Of a DNA stretch of 32,237 nt, positions 23,799-30,569 are shown piece by piece. Numbering within the stretch: the stretch's first letter is position 1; every line of letters starts with the position of its first letter. The notes under the pieces were generated by a model. It was not told the DNA's origin. It saw only the letters and a list, made by a program, of their open reading frames with translations, and did not search any database. A program made the translations under genes and the position numbers. Source of the stretch: an uncultured Candidatus Melainabacteria bacterium. Lineage in GTDB: Bacteria > Cyanobacteriota > Vampirovibrionia > Gastranaerophilales > Gastranaerophilaceae. The stretch lies in the NCBI GenBank assembly GCA_934777245.1, contig CAKVND010000024.1:1-32237 (forward strand). Direction: 5' to 3'.

Positions 23799-23842
23799 TT
23801 GAAATGAATATGATGATGAAGTTTTGCGCTAAAAAATGCCAT
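23765..23842 (-). CDS. Possible 25-aa peptide ORF between the radical SAM gene and the SFKG membrane protein gene
   Basis: ATG at 23842 with an AAAGGA Shine-Dalgarno (23857-23852) at about 9 nt spacing; stop TAA at 23767-23765. The product is MAFFSAKLHHHIHFNPKG followed by seven mostly hydrophobic residues, with four His in five positions. It begins 70 nt after the radical SAM gene stop, and its last third overlaps the stem-loop. It could be a leader peptide, a small membrane-active peptide, a substrate of the SPASM enzyme, or a chance ORF. The RBS and position make it worth listing, but nothing proves expression. Confidence 0.35.
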   Translation of the reverse strand: MAFFSAKLHHHIHFNPKGLRVLMLL

Positions 23843-23912
23843 ATTTATATTTCCTTTAATATAATACTAACACGAAGTAAATTATTGTAAATGGATACGG
23901 AGTATATAAGAT

Positions 23913-24980
23913 TTAGATTTTCGGAGTTAGTTCGCAACACATTTGACAAGCTCCAAATGTTCCACCACTCGCTTTAAGATTTTTTCTAAAGCAGCAATAA
24001 TGGGGAGCATTGAATAATTCTCTTAGTGTTTTATTTTTTACATTTCCGATTTTTTGTGAAAGACAAGGGTATACAAAGCCTTCAGGATTTATCATCATAT
24101 TTGTGTAAGGATAGGTGCAAGGTTTGTAAATCTCGTTAATAGGTTTCTCAGCAGGCAAATTGAAAAATTTTTCAATGGTATCCAGGGGATTTTCAGAATA
24201 CTCAAATTTTGGCGAAAAACGTAATTTAGTTTTCCCTTTCATTGCTTTGATTTCATTATAAACTTCTTTAAAATGCTCAACATCAAAATATTTTTCTATC
24301 GGATAATTTGCAGTAAATTCAGGAATAAAGCTTTCTTGTAAAATAGAATTTTGTTTCCAATTATTATTTCTTAAAAATGAAATTGATAAAAATTCAAATC
24401 CCATTTTTTCACAGAGTTTGTATAATTTAGGTAAATCATCGAGATTGTTCTTTAGTACAATTGTTTTAATATCAATCATTTGATTTGATTTTTTCGATTT
24501 TAAGTTTTCAAGATTGGAAATTATTTTATCAAAAATTCCTTCTTTTCCTCTATTTAAATCATGATTTTTACCATAACCGTCTAAAGATACTGACAAAAGT
24601 AGTAATTTATATTTTATAAATGCGTTAATTATTTCATCGTTTATCAAAACACCATTTGATACAACATGAACTTTATGCATTATTTTTTTAGAAAGATAAG
24701 AGAAAATCTCAATAAAATCTTTGCGAATCAAAGGTTCTCCACCAACTAATGTCGCTATTGCATAGAAGGGAAGTTGATCTATAACTTTTTTCCATTCGTC
24801 AGTAGTTAATTCTTGTTTATTTCTTTCTGTTCCAACGTAACAATATGGGCAATTTAAATTGCAATGATAAGTTAATTCTAGAAAATACCTAAATGGAATT
24901 TTAGCTTTGCCATACTTATTATTTACAGAAAGTGATGTATAAAAATCTCGAGCTTTGTCAAATAAATTAGAATAGTTCAT
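23913..24980 (-). CDS. Radical SAM/SPASM-domain enzyme
   Basis: 355 aa. The N-terminal radical SAM core has CNLNCPYC (C40, C44, C47), LVGGEPLIRKDF (GGEP at 80-83), VVSNGVLI and LSVSLDGYG. The C-terminal SPASM region supplies auxiliary-cluster cysteines: C288 (KPCTYPYTN), C306 (YPCLSQ), C329/C330, C345, C348 and C349. SPASM enzymes (PqqE-, AlbA-, anSME-type) mostly modify peptides or proteins. No substrate gene is proven here; the small ORF 70 nt downstream is the only candidate in the window. It has its own extended -10 promoter, six bases before the ATG, and is insulated from alaS by tandem stem-loops. Confidence 0.87.
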   Translation of the reverse strand: MNYSNLFDKARDFYTSLSVNNKYGKAKIPFRYFLELTYHCNLNCPYCYVGTERNKQELTTDEWKKVIDQLPFYAIATLVGGEPLIRKDFIEIFSYLSKKIMHKVHVVSNGVLINDEIINAFIKYKLLLLSVSLDGYGKNHDLNRGKEGIFDKIISNLENLKSKKSNQMIDIKTIVLKNNLDDLPKLYKLCEKMGFEFLSISFLRNNNWKQNSILQESFIPEFTANYPIEKYFDVEHFKEVYNEIKAMKGKTKLRFSPKFEYSENPLDTIEKFFNLPAEKPINEIYKPCTYPYTNMMINPEGFVYPCLSQKIGNVKNKTLRELFNAPHYCCFRKNLKASGGTFGACQMCCELTPKI

Positions 24981-24986
24981 AATACA

Positions 24987-24995
24987 GTTATAACA
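24987..24995 (-). promoter_or_regulatory. Extended -10 promoter of the radical SAM gene (predicted leaderless)
   Basis: Minus-strand TG-T-TATAAC (24995-24987), six bases before the ATG at 24980. No Shine-Dalgarno. Confidence 0.62.
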
Positions 24996-25003
24996 TAAAG
25001 AAA

Positions 25004-25079
25004 CCTCTCTTAGTAAAAAAAGAGAGGAAGTTTGAGCGATGAGGATTCTTTACTATATTAAAACCTAAGGCTCAAACTT
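25004..25079 (-). terminator. Two stacked stem-loops upstream of the radical SAM gene
   Basis: On the minus strand a 10-bp stem AAGTTTGAGC/GCTCAAACTT (25079-25070 with 25037-25028) is followed by CCTCTCTTTTTTT. That in turn forms a second hairpin, CCTCTCTT (25027-25020) with AAGAGAGG (25011-25004), trailed by TTTCTTT. They look like back-up terminators for alaS, or the body of a small RNA. Confidence 0.6.
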
Positions 25080-25112
25080 TCATTGAACTTTTTGGTTAGT
25101 TCTTTGATAAAA

Positions 25113-25138
25113 AAGAGGTAGATTTTTGTCTACCTCTT
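25113..25138 (-). terminator. Intrinsic terminator of alaS
   Basis: AAGAGGTAGA (25113-25122) with TCTACCTCTT (25129-25138). On the minus strand the stem runs into TTTTTTATC, a good U-tract, 7 nt after the alaS stop. Confidence 0.9.
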
Positions 25139-25144
25139 GATTTT

Positions 25145-27787
25145 TTATTTTAAATCGTTTTCAACTTTTGCCAAGATTTCATCCAATTTGCCGGCATCTT
25201 TTACACCGCCTTGTGCGAAGTTTGGACGACCGCCGCCGTTAGCGCCTGTAAATCTTGCGATTTCACCAACTAGTTTACCTGCATTAACGCCTTTTTTAAC
25301 AAAAGCATCTGTTACTTTTACAATAACCATTCTTTCATTTGCTAAAACAACGATACTTTCACCAAGCTTGTTTGCAAGCATTTCAATACCGGCTTTAACT
25401 GCGTCTGCATCAAAGTTTTCAATTTTTGATACAAATAATTTTCCGCCTTCTATATCTTGAGCTTTTGAAATAAATGTCGAGAACTTAGATTTAGCCATTT
25501 CAGCCTTAGTTTGTTCTAAAGATTTTGCCAATTCTTTGTTTTCTTCCGCTAATTTTTCAACACGGTCAAGAACTTCTTCTGTATGAACCTTGAATTTAGC
25601 TTCTAATACGTCAGAAATTTTAGCTTTGTTGTTCAAATATTCGATTGCAGCTTTTGAAACAACAGCTTCAATCCTTCGAGTACCGGCTGCGATAGCGCCT
25701 TCTGAAACAATCTTGATTAATCTCAAATCGCCTGTGTTTTTAGCATGAGTGCCCGCGCAGAATTCCATTGAAATTACATCAGATTTTTCTTCATGGCACT
25801 TGCATCCGCCACCGCATTTGCATTTCTTAGCGCCACCAATTGAAACAACTCTTACTTCATCTTCGTATTTTTCGCCAAATAAAGCAGTTGCACCTGTTAG
25901 CTTAGCTTTTTCTATATCCATAATTTCTGTATGAACAGGAAGTTTTTCCCAAATCCATTCATTAATTACATCTTCGGTTTTTTGAACTTCCTCAAGAGTC
26001 ATTGCTCTAGAGAATGTGAAGTCAAATCTCATTCTGTTTTCTTCAACTTGAGAACCTGCTTGCTTAACTTCATCACCAACAACTTTAATCAAAGCTGCTT
26101 GAAGTAGGTGAGCTGATGTATGATGAACTCTGATTTCTGCACGTCTTGCAGCATCAATTTGAGCCGTTACATCATCGCCAACATTAATTTCACCATTTAT
26201 AACTTGGCATCTGTGAACAAATAAGTGATTAACTTTAAATGTAGTCAAAACTTCAACTTTCAAATTGTCGTTGAAAATATAACCACTGTCACCTACTTGT
26301 CCACCGCATTCTGCGTAAAATGGAGTTTTATCAAGAACAACGTCTACAAAGCCTTCGCCTTCGATTAAAGCCAAAACTTTTGCATCGCATTCGGTTTCAG
26401 TATAGCCTACAAAATCAGTTGAACCAACTTCATTTTCTACTTTTGCGTATTTCATATCGCCAGTAACTGAAATTTTAGCAGTAGCGGCTTTTGCCCTATC
26501 TTTTTGTTCTTGCATAGCAACTTTATAGCCTGCTTCATCTGCTTTCAAACCGTTTTCTTCTGCGATTTCTCTTGTTAATTCAAATGGGAAACCATAAGTG
26601 TCATAAAGTTTGAATGCGCTTTCGCCATCGATATCTTTTTTGTTTGCGATAAATTCGTCAAGAAGCTTGTAGCCTCTATCCAAAGTTTTTCCAAATCTTT
26701 CTTCTTCTTTTTTAATTACATCAATAATCTTAGCTTTGTTTTTAACCAAATCAGGATAAGCTTCACCGTACATATCAACAATTGTATCAACAAGTTTATA
26801 CAAGAACGGTAAATCCATACCTAAGATTTTTCCATGTCTTAAAGCACGTCTTAAAATCATTCTTAAAACATAGCTTCTGCCTTCATTTCCAGGGATAACA
26901 CCATCAGAAATCAAGAATGAAACGCATCTTGCGTGGTCTGTGATAATTCTTAATGAAACATCTGTTTTTTCTGATTTTTTGTAAGCTACTCCGCTCATTT
27001 CAGAAACCTTGTCCAAAATAGGTTTCAACAAATCAGTTTCGAATGTTGAAGCAACGCCTTGGCAAACCATTGTAATACGTTCTAAGCCCATGCCGGTATC
27101 AACGTTTTTGTGTTCAAGCGGTGATTGATTGCCTTCTTCATCTTGATATAATTCAGTAAATACCAAATTCCAAATTTCAACCCATCTGTCGCATTCGCAA
27201 GTATCAATACCACAATTTGGGTCATCACATTTATATTCTTCACCTAAATCGTAGTGAATTTCTGAACAAGGACCGCAAGAACCGGATGCTCCTGGAGGTC
27301 CCCAGAAATTGTCTTTTTTACCTTTTCTTTTAATTCTTTCGTCAGGAACACCGATGCTTCTCCAAATTTCATAAGCTTCATCATCAGTTTCAAAAATTGT
27401 AATCCAAAGTCTGTCTTTGTCGAGTTTTAAAACTTCTGTAACAAATTCCCAAGCCCAAGGAATAACTTCTTTTTTGTAATAATCGCCAAATGAGAAGTTA
27501 CCCAACATTTCAAAGAATGTATGGTGACGTGGAGTTCTACCTACGTTTTCAATATCAGAATCCTTTCCTCCTGCACGAGCACATTTTTGACAAGAAGTTG
27601 CTCTTGCAGGGTTATAAGGTGATTTTTGGATACCTAAAAATATTGGCAGAAATTGTAACATGCCGGCTGTTGTCAAAAGTACAGTCGGGTTATCAGGTAC
27701 AAGGCTAGAGCTTTCAACTATTGTGTGTTGATGCTTTTCCTTAAAATAATTTAAATAAAGATTTCTAATCTCATTTCCTTTAAGCAT
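25145..27787 (-). CDS. alaS: Alanine-tRNA ligase
   Basis: 880 aa, normal length. It charges tRNA-Ala and clears Ser/Gly errors. The catalytic N-terminal core shows SSSLVPDNPTVLLTTAGM, RHHTFFEMLGNFSFGDYYK and DTGMGLERI. A CDDPNCGIDTCECDRW Cys cluster near 185-200 is seen in many bacterial AlaS. The editing domain keeps HHTSAHLL (about residues 552-560) and the CxxxH motif CAGTH (about 673-677). Between them, near 652-665, lies a short Cys/Gly-rich insert (KKCKCGGGCKCHEE) that I do not recall in ordinary AlaS. The C-Ala domain ends with GGGGRPNFAQGG-like GGGRPNFAQGG. A GAAGGA Shine-Dalgarno and -10 TATAAT precede it. Confidence 0.96.
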   Translation of the reverse strand: MLKGNEIRNLYLNYFKEKHQHTIVESSSLVPDNPTVLLTTAGMLQFLPIFLGIQKSPYNPARATSCQKCARAGGKDSDIENVGRTPRHHTFFEMLGNFSFGDYYKKEVIPWAWEFVTEVLKLDKDRLWITIFETDDEAYEIWRSIGVPDERIKRKGKKDNFWGPPGASGSCGPCSEIHYDLGEEYKCDDPNCGIDTCECDRWVEIWNLVFTELYQDEEGNQSPLEHKNVDTGMGLERITMVCQGVASTFETDLLKPILDKVSEMSGVAYKKSEKTDVSLRIITDHARCVSFLISDGVIPGNEGRSYVLRMILRRALRHGKILGMDLPFLYKLVDTIVDMYGEAYPDLVKNKAKIIDVIKKEEERFGKTLDRGYKLLDEFIANKKDIDGESAFKLYDTYGFPFELTREIAEENGLKADEAGYKVAMQEQKDRAKAATAKISVTGDMKYAKVENEVGSTDFVGYTETECDAKVLALIEGEGFVDVVLDKTPFYAECGGQVGDSGYIFNDNLKVEVLTTFKVNHLFVHRCQVINGEINVGDDVTAQIDAARRAEIRVHHTSAHLLQAALIKVVGDEVKQAGSQVEENRMRFDFTFSRAMTLEEVQKTEDVINEWIWEKLPVHTEIMDIEKAKLTGATALFGEKYEDEVRVVSIGGAKKCKCGGGCKCHEEKSDVISMEFCAGTHAKNTGDLRLIKIVSEGAIAAGTRRIEAVVSKAAIEYLNNKAKISDVLEAKFKVHTEEVLDRVEKLAEENKELAKSLEQTKAEMAKSKFSTFISKAQDIEGGKLFVSKIENFDADAVKAGIEMLANKLGESIVVLANERMVIVKVTDAFVKKGVNAGKLVGEIARFTGANGGGRPNFAQGGVKDAGKLDEILAKVENDLK

Positions 27788-27816
27788 AATTAATTCCTTC
27801 TTTTTTGTATAAATTA

Positions 27817-27859
27817 ATTATACATCAAAGAAAATTCTTCTTAATTTTTATGATATAAT
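27817..27859. promoter_or_regulatory. Divergent promoters of alaS (minus) and the first acyltransferase gene (plus)
   Basis: Minus strand: TATAAT at 27822-27817 for alaS. Plus strand: extended -10 TG-A-TATAAT at 27851-27859. The plus-strand -10 overlaps a nearby ATG at 27858, which therefore cannot be the real start; the ATG at 27885 after AAGGGG is. Confidence 0.72.
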
Positions 27860-27884
27860 GTTTTTTGTTAGCAAGGGGATTTTT

Positions 27885-28556
27885 ATGGCAAACGAAGCTA
27901 AAAAAACTAATGGGAATTCATTGAGAAAACCTGAATTTTACAATAAGTGGAGATGTTTCTTTCAATTTCTGGTAACACATATTTTTTATATGATACGTTT
28001 CAAGCTTGTATATCGCTTGGAGGTTCAGGGAAAGGAAAATATACCAAAAGACAACAGCTATATCATAGCAGCAAATCATCTTTCAACATTAGATCCACCG
28101 CTTGTGTGTTCAATAATGAATCGTGCAGTCGCTTATATGGCAAAAAAAGAGCTGTTTGAAAACCCGTTTTTACGTTGGTGGCTTAATTGGTTGGGTGCTT
28201 TTGCTGTGGATAGAGAAAAACTTGGTGTTTCTACTATAAGAACTGTTATGACAATCAAAAAAACAGGTTGGGTTTTGGGGATTTTTCCGCAAGGTACTCG
28301 TCAAGAGCCAGGTGAAATTAGTAATATTACAAAAGGTTTTGCTTCTTTAGCTAAAAGTACAAAATGTGGTATTTTACCGGTTGGTATTATAGGCACACAA
28401 GAAGTTAAAAGAATTCCATTTACAGGAAAAATAATTGTTAAAATTGGTGAATTAATACCTTATTCAGATGATGTAAATGCAATGGTTGATGAATGGGGTA
28501 ATGCAATTCAAGATTTAACTGGATTCAAATATAATAAAGAACACGCAAAAGTATAA
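27885..28556 (+). CDS. 1-acyl-sn-glycerol-3-phosphate acyltransferase-like protein (PlsC family), copy 1
   Basis: 223 aa from the ATG at 27885, chosen because the -10 box covers the earlier ATG and because AAGGGG lies about 7 nt upstream. PlsC-type enzymes acylate lysophosphatidic acid at the membrane. A hydrophobic N-terminal helix (about 25-40) precedes motif I NHLSTLD (H65, D70), the MAKKELFE and GAFAVDRE blocks, motif III FPQGTR (134-139, Gln in place of the usual Glu) and a final VKIGELIPYSD segment. It is followed 31 nt later by an equally long paralogue, suggesting tandem duplication and co-transcription. Confidence 0.92.
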   Translation: MANEAKKTNGNSLRKPEFYNKWRCFFQFLVTHIFYMIRFKLVYRLEVQGKENIPKDNSYIIAANHLSTLDPPLVCSIMNRAVAYMAKKELFENPFLRWWLNWLGAFAVDREKLGVSTIRTVMTIKKTGWVLGIFPQGTRQEPGEISNITKGFASLAKSTKCGILPVGIIGTQEVKRIPFTGKIIVKIGELIPYSDDVNAMVDEWGNAIQDLTGFKYNKEHAKV

Positions 28557-28587
28557 GATTAATAAGAAATTAGGAATTAAGACAAAG

Positions 28588-29259
28588 ATGAGTGAAAAAA
28601 ATTACAACCGTAGATGTGAAAAAGATTATAATTTTTTTAGAACCCTGTATTACATGGCATTTGTTTTGTTTGTAGTATTGCCTGTAACTAAACTTATGTA
28701 CAATGTAAAAATAGAAGGACGCGAAAACTTGCCAAAAAATTCCCATGTGATTTATGCCGGAAATCATGTGTCATATATAGATCCGCCGCTGATAGCACTT
28801 GCTGCGTGGAAGACCATTGCATATATGGCAAAACAAGAATTGTTTAAAGATGATAATAAACTTCTTAAATTTTTGGTACATACTTTGGGTGCTTTTGCTG
28901 TAAATCGTGAAAAACCTGAAATAGCGACATTTAAGACTGTAAAATCAGTGTTTAATACAAGCTGGGCATTAGGCATTTTCCCTCAAGGTAAAATTGTCAA
29001 AGAACCTAAAATTTGCAATATCCATAAAGGTTTTATAATGTTTGCAAAGAAATTTAAAGCTGATATCGTGCCCGTTGGAATTTGTGGTTTTGATGGGTAT
29101 GCAAAGAAACTTTTTGAAAAAAATATAACCGTAAAAATAGGAAAACCTATTTCTTACACATTAGACGAAAATCAAATTTTGAGAGAATGGGCACGTCAAA
29201 TTTGTGAATTTACCGGTTTTGAAAATAAAATAGAAGAGTGTATTCAAGTCGGCGCATAA
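28588..29259 (+). CDS. PlsC-family acyltransferase-like protein, copy 2
   Basis: 223 aa, the same length as its upstream neighbour and similar throughout (GRENLPK, AYMAKQELF, LGAFAVNREK, KIGKPISYT). Motif I NHVSYID is intact (H60, D65). Motif III reads FPQGKIVKEP (131-140), losing the Thr-Arg of FPxGTR, whose Arg normally contacts the phosphate of the acceptor. It may use a different lysolipid acceptor or be less active. The only SD-like sequence, AGGA, lies about 12 nt upstream, so translation may depend on the first gene. The two copies have clearly diverged, so the duplication is old. Confidence 0.88.
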   Translation: MSEKNYNRRCEKDYNFFRTLYYMAFVLFVVLPVTKLMYNVKIEGRENLPKNSHVIYAGNHVSYIDPPLIALAAWKTIAYMAKQELFKDDNKLLKFLVHTLGAFAVNREKPEIATFKTVKSVFNTSWALGIFPQGKIVKEPKICNIHKGFIMFAKKFKADIVPVGICGFDGYAKKLFEKNITVKIGKPISYTLDENQILREWARQICEFTGFENKIEECIQVGA

Positions 29260-29351
29260 ATTGTTCCTTAATATTTCTTAATAAATTTGTAATATCTGGC
29301 AATTTTTGTCCTTGAGAGGTTTTATATTCCCAGACGAAAGGTAAATAGCTT

Positions 29352-30533
29352 ATGAACATTCAACAAATTTCTAATTTTATTCCAAAACTTGCAGTGGGTA
29401 ATAATCAAAATTCTAACAAATCTATAACAACGAATTTTGGTCTGAAGATGTCATCTCCTTTAGCACGTGATACTGTTTCGTTTAAAGGGACACCTAAAGT
29501 TGCCGATAAAGCTTGGGAAATCAACAAAGCTACAGCAATGAAGATTAGAAAGAAGCTGGAACCGAAAGCAAAACGTGTATTTGATTTGATAGATAATACA
29601 TTTGGTGATTTAGTTGCAACTCCCAAGGAACCGGATGGTCCAATTTTAGAAATAGGAAAAAGATTAAAGTCTGTTGGAAGTATTGCCGAAAAGACCGGAA
29701 GTCGACAATGGATTAATGCAAATGAAATTATAGAAAATATGACAGATTTGATTGGTGCAAAAATTGTACTGAGAGATTCTAATAAAGCAACCGTTGACAG
29801 TGTATTAAGTCGTTTTATCCCAATGATAAAATCCGGTACTATAGAGTTACTGGAAATAGAAAATAAACGTCCGGCAATAGTTAAGGGACTTCCGGAAGCA
29901 GATGCTGCTAAATATGATTATGCGTCTATTAATATGTTGAAAAAAATGGCTAATGCTCAAAATGCCGTTTGGAAAAAAGGTGGTAATAATAGTAAAGTTG
30001 CAACAAAATTAGATAATGATTTTACAAATGCTAATTATTGTGCAATTCACTATTTATTCAGAATTCCAGGTAGAAATGCAGTTACGTTTGAGTTGCAAGT
30101 GTTGGGTAACAATACTAATAAAGCCAAGCACGTAGATGATGCTGTTTATAAAATAATGGATGGTAAAAATCCTAGTACAACATCTGACGAATTCAAAAAC
30201 TTGTTTGCTCCATTAGCTAAAGACGGTAAATTCTTCGAAAAAGAACCTAATGCGCAGGAAATAGTGAAGAATGCAAGAGATTTATTTAATAAATATCGTG
30301 GTGAAGTATTCTTATTCCAAAGAACAAAGGCCGACATGCCTTATTCTAAAAAGAAGGTAAAAGAACAATTCTTGCCAATTCCTTATCGATTATTCCCGGA
30401 AGACATTGAACGTAGATATGGTATTTCTTCCTATGACTTTGACTTCAATAATATTGCAAAGATTCAGCAACGCGCTGAACGTGAAGCAGAAAAGGCAGGC
30501 AAAACAAAAACTACAAAGGCTAGTAAAAAGTAA
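29352..30533 (+). CDS. RelA/SpoT-like synthetase-domain protein with SFKG leader
   Basis: 393 aa. An N-terminal Asn/Ser-rich leader (1-50) contains NFGLKMSSPLARDTVSFKG (28-46). The central part resembles the (p)ppGpp synthetase nucleotidyl/pyrophosphotransferase domain: RLKSVGSIAEK (104-114, cf. the R-x-K-x3-S-I-x2-K box), MTDLIGAKIVL (130-140, metal-binding Asp at 132), NYCAIHYLF (228-236, like the G-Y-x-S-x-H motif with Y229 and H233) and FELQVLGN (246-253, with E247 and Q249). HD, TGS and ACT domains are absent, as in small alarmone synthetases and toxSAS toxins. The C-terminal ~140 residues are Lys-rich and unassigned. AAAGG precedes the ATG. Recognition is by motif only. Confidence 0.68.
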   Translation: MNIQQISNFIPKLAVGNNQNSNKSITTNFGLKMSSPLARDTVSFKGTPKVADKAWEINKATAMKIRKKLEPKAKRVFDLIDNTFGDLVATPKEPDGPILEIGKRLKSVGSIAEKTGSRQWINANEIIENMTDLIGAKIVLRDSNKATVDSVLSRFIPMIKSGTIELLEIENKRPAIVKGLPEADAAKYDYASINMLKKMANAQNAVWKKGGNNSKVATKLDNDFTNANYCAIHYLFRIPGRNAVTFELQVLGNNTNKAKHVDDAVYKIMDGKNPSTTSDEFKNLFAPLAKDGKFFEKEPNAQEIVKNARDLFNKYRGEVFLFQRTKADMPYSKKKVKEQFLPIPYRLFPEDIERRYGISSYDFDFNNIAKIQQRAEREAEKAGKTKTTKASKK

Positions 30534-30550
30534 TCTGGATAGTTAGATTG

Positions 30551-30559
30551 TGCTATAAT
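30551..30559 (+). promoter_or_regulatory. Extended -10 promoter of tatD-tlyA (near-leaderless)
   Basis: TG-C-TATAAT at 30551-30559, ten bases before the ATG at 30570. The expected leader is 3-4 nt; no Shine-Dalgarno. Confidence 0.72.
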
Positions 30560-30569
30560 TGTAGACATT

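Noticed and set aside
25004..25079. T-box or other tRNA-sensing leader
   Set aside because: No T-box consensus, and it lies after alaS, not before an aminoacyl-tRNA or amino acid gene.
25137..25460. 107-codon plus-strand frame inside alaS
   Set aside because: Antisense shadow of a well-supported gene; Ser/Thr/Pro-rich product with no motif.
27858..27884. Upstream ATG giving the first acyltransferase nine extra residues
   Set aside because: It overlaps the TG-A-TATAAT -10 box, so it would not be on the mRNA; the ATG at 27885 has an AAGGGG Shine-Dalgarno.
29352..30533. Classical toxin-antitoxin pair around the synthetase-like gene
   Set aside because: Flanking genes are PlsC-type acyltransferases and tatD; no small antitoxin-like ORF is present on either strand.
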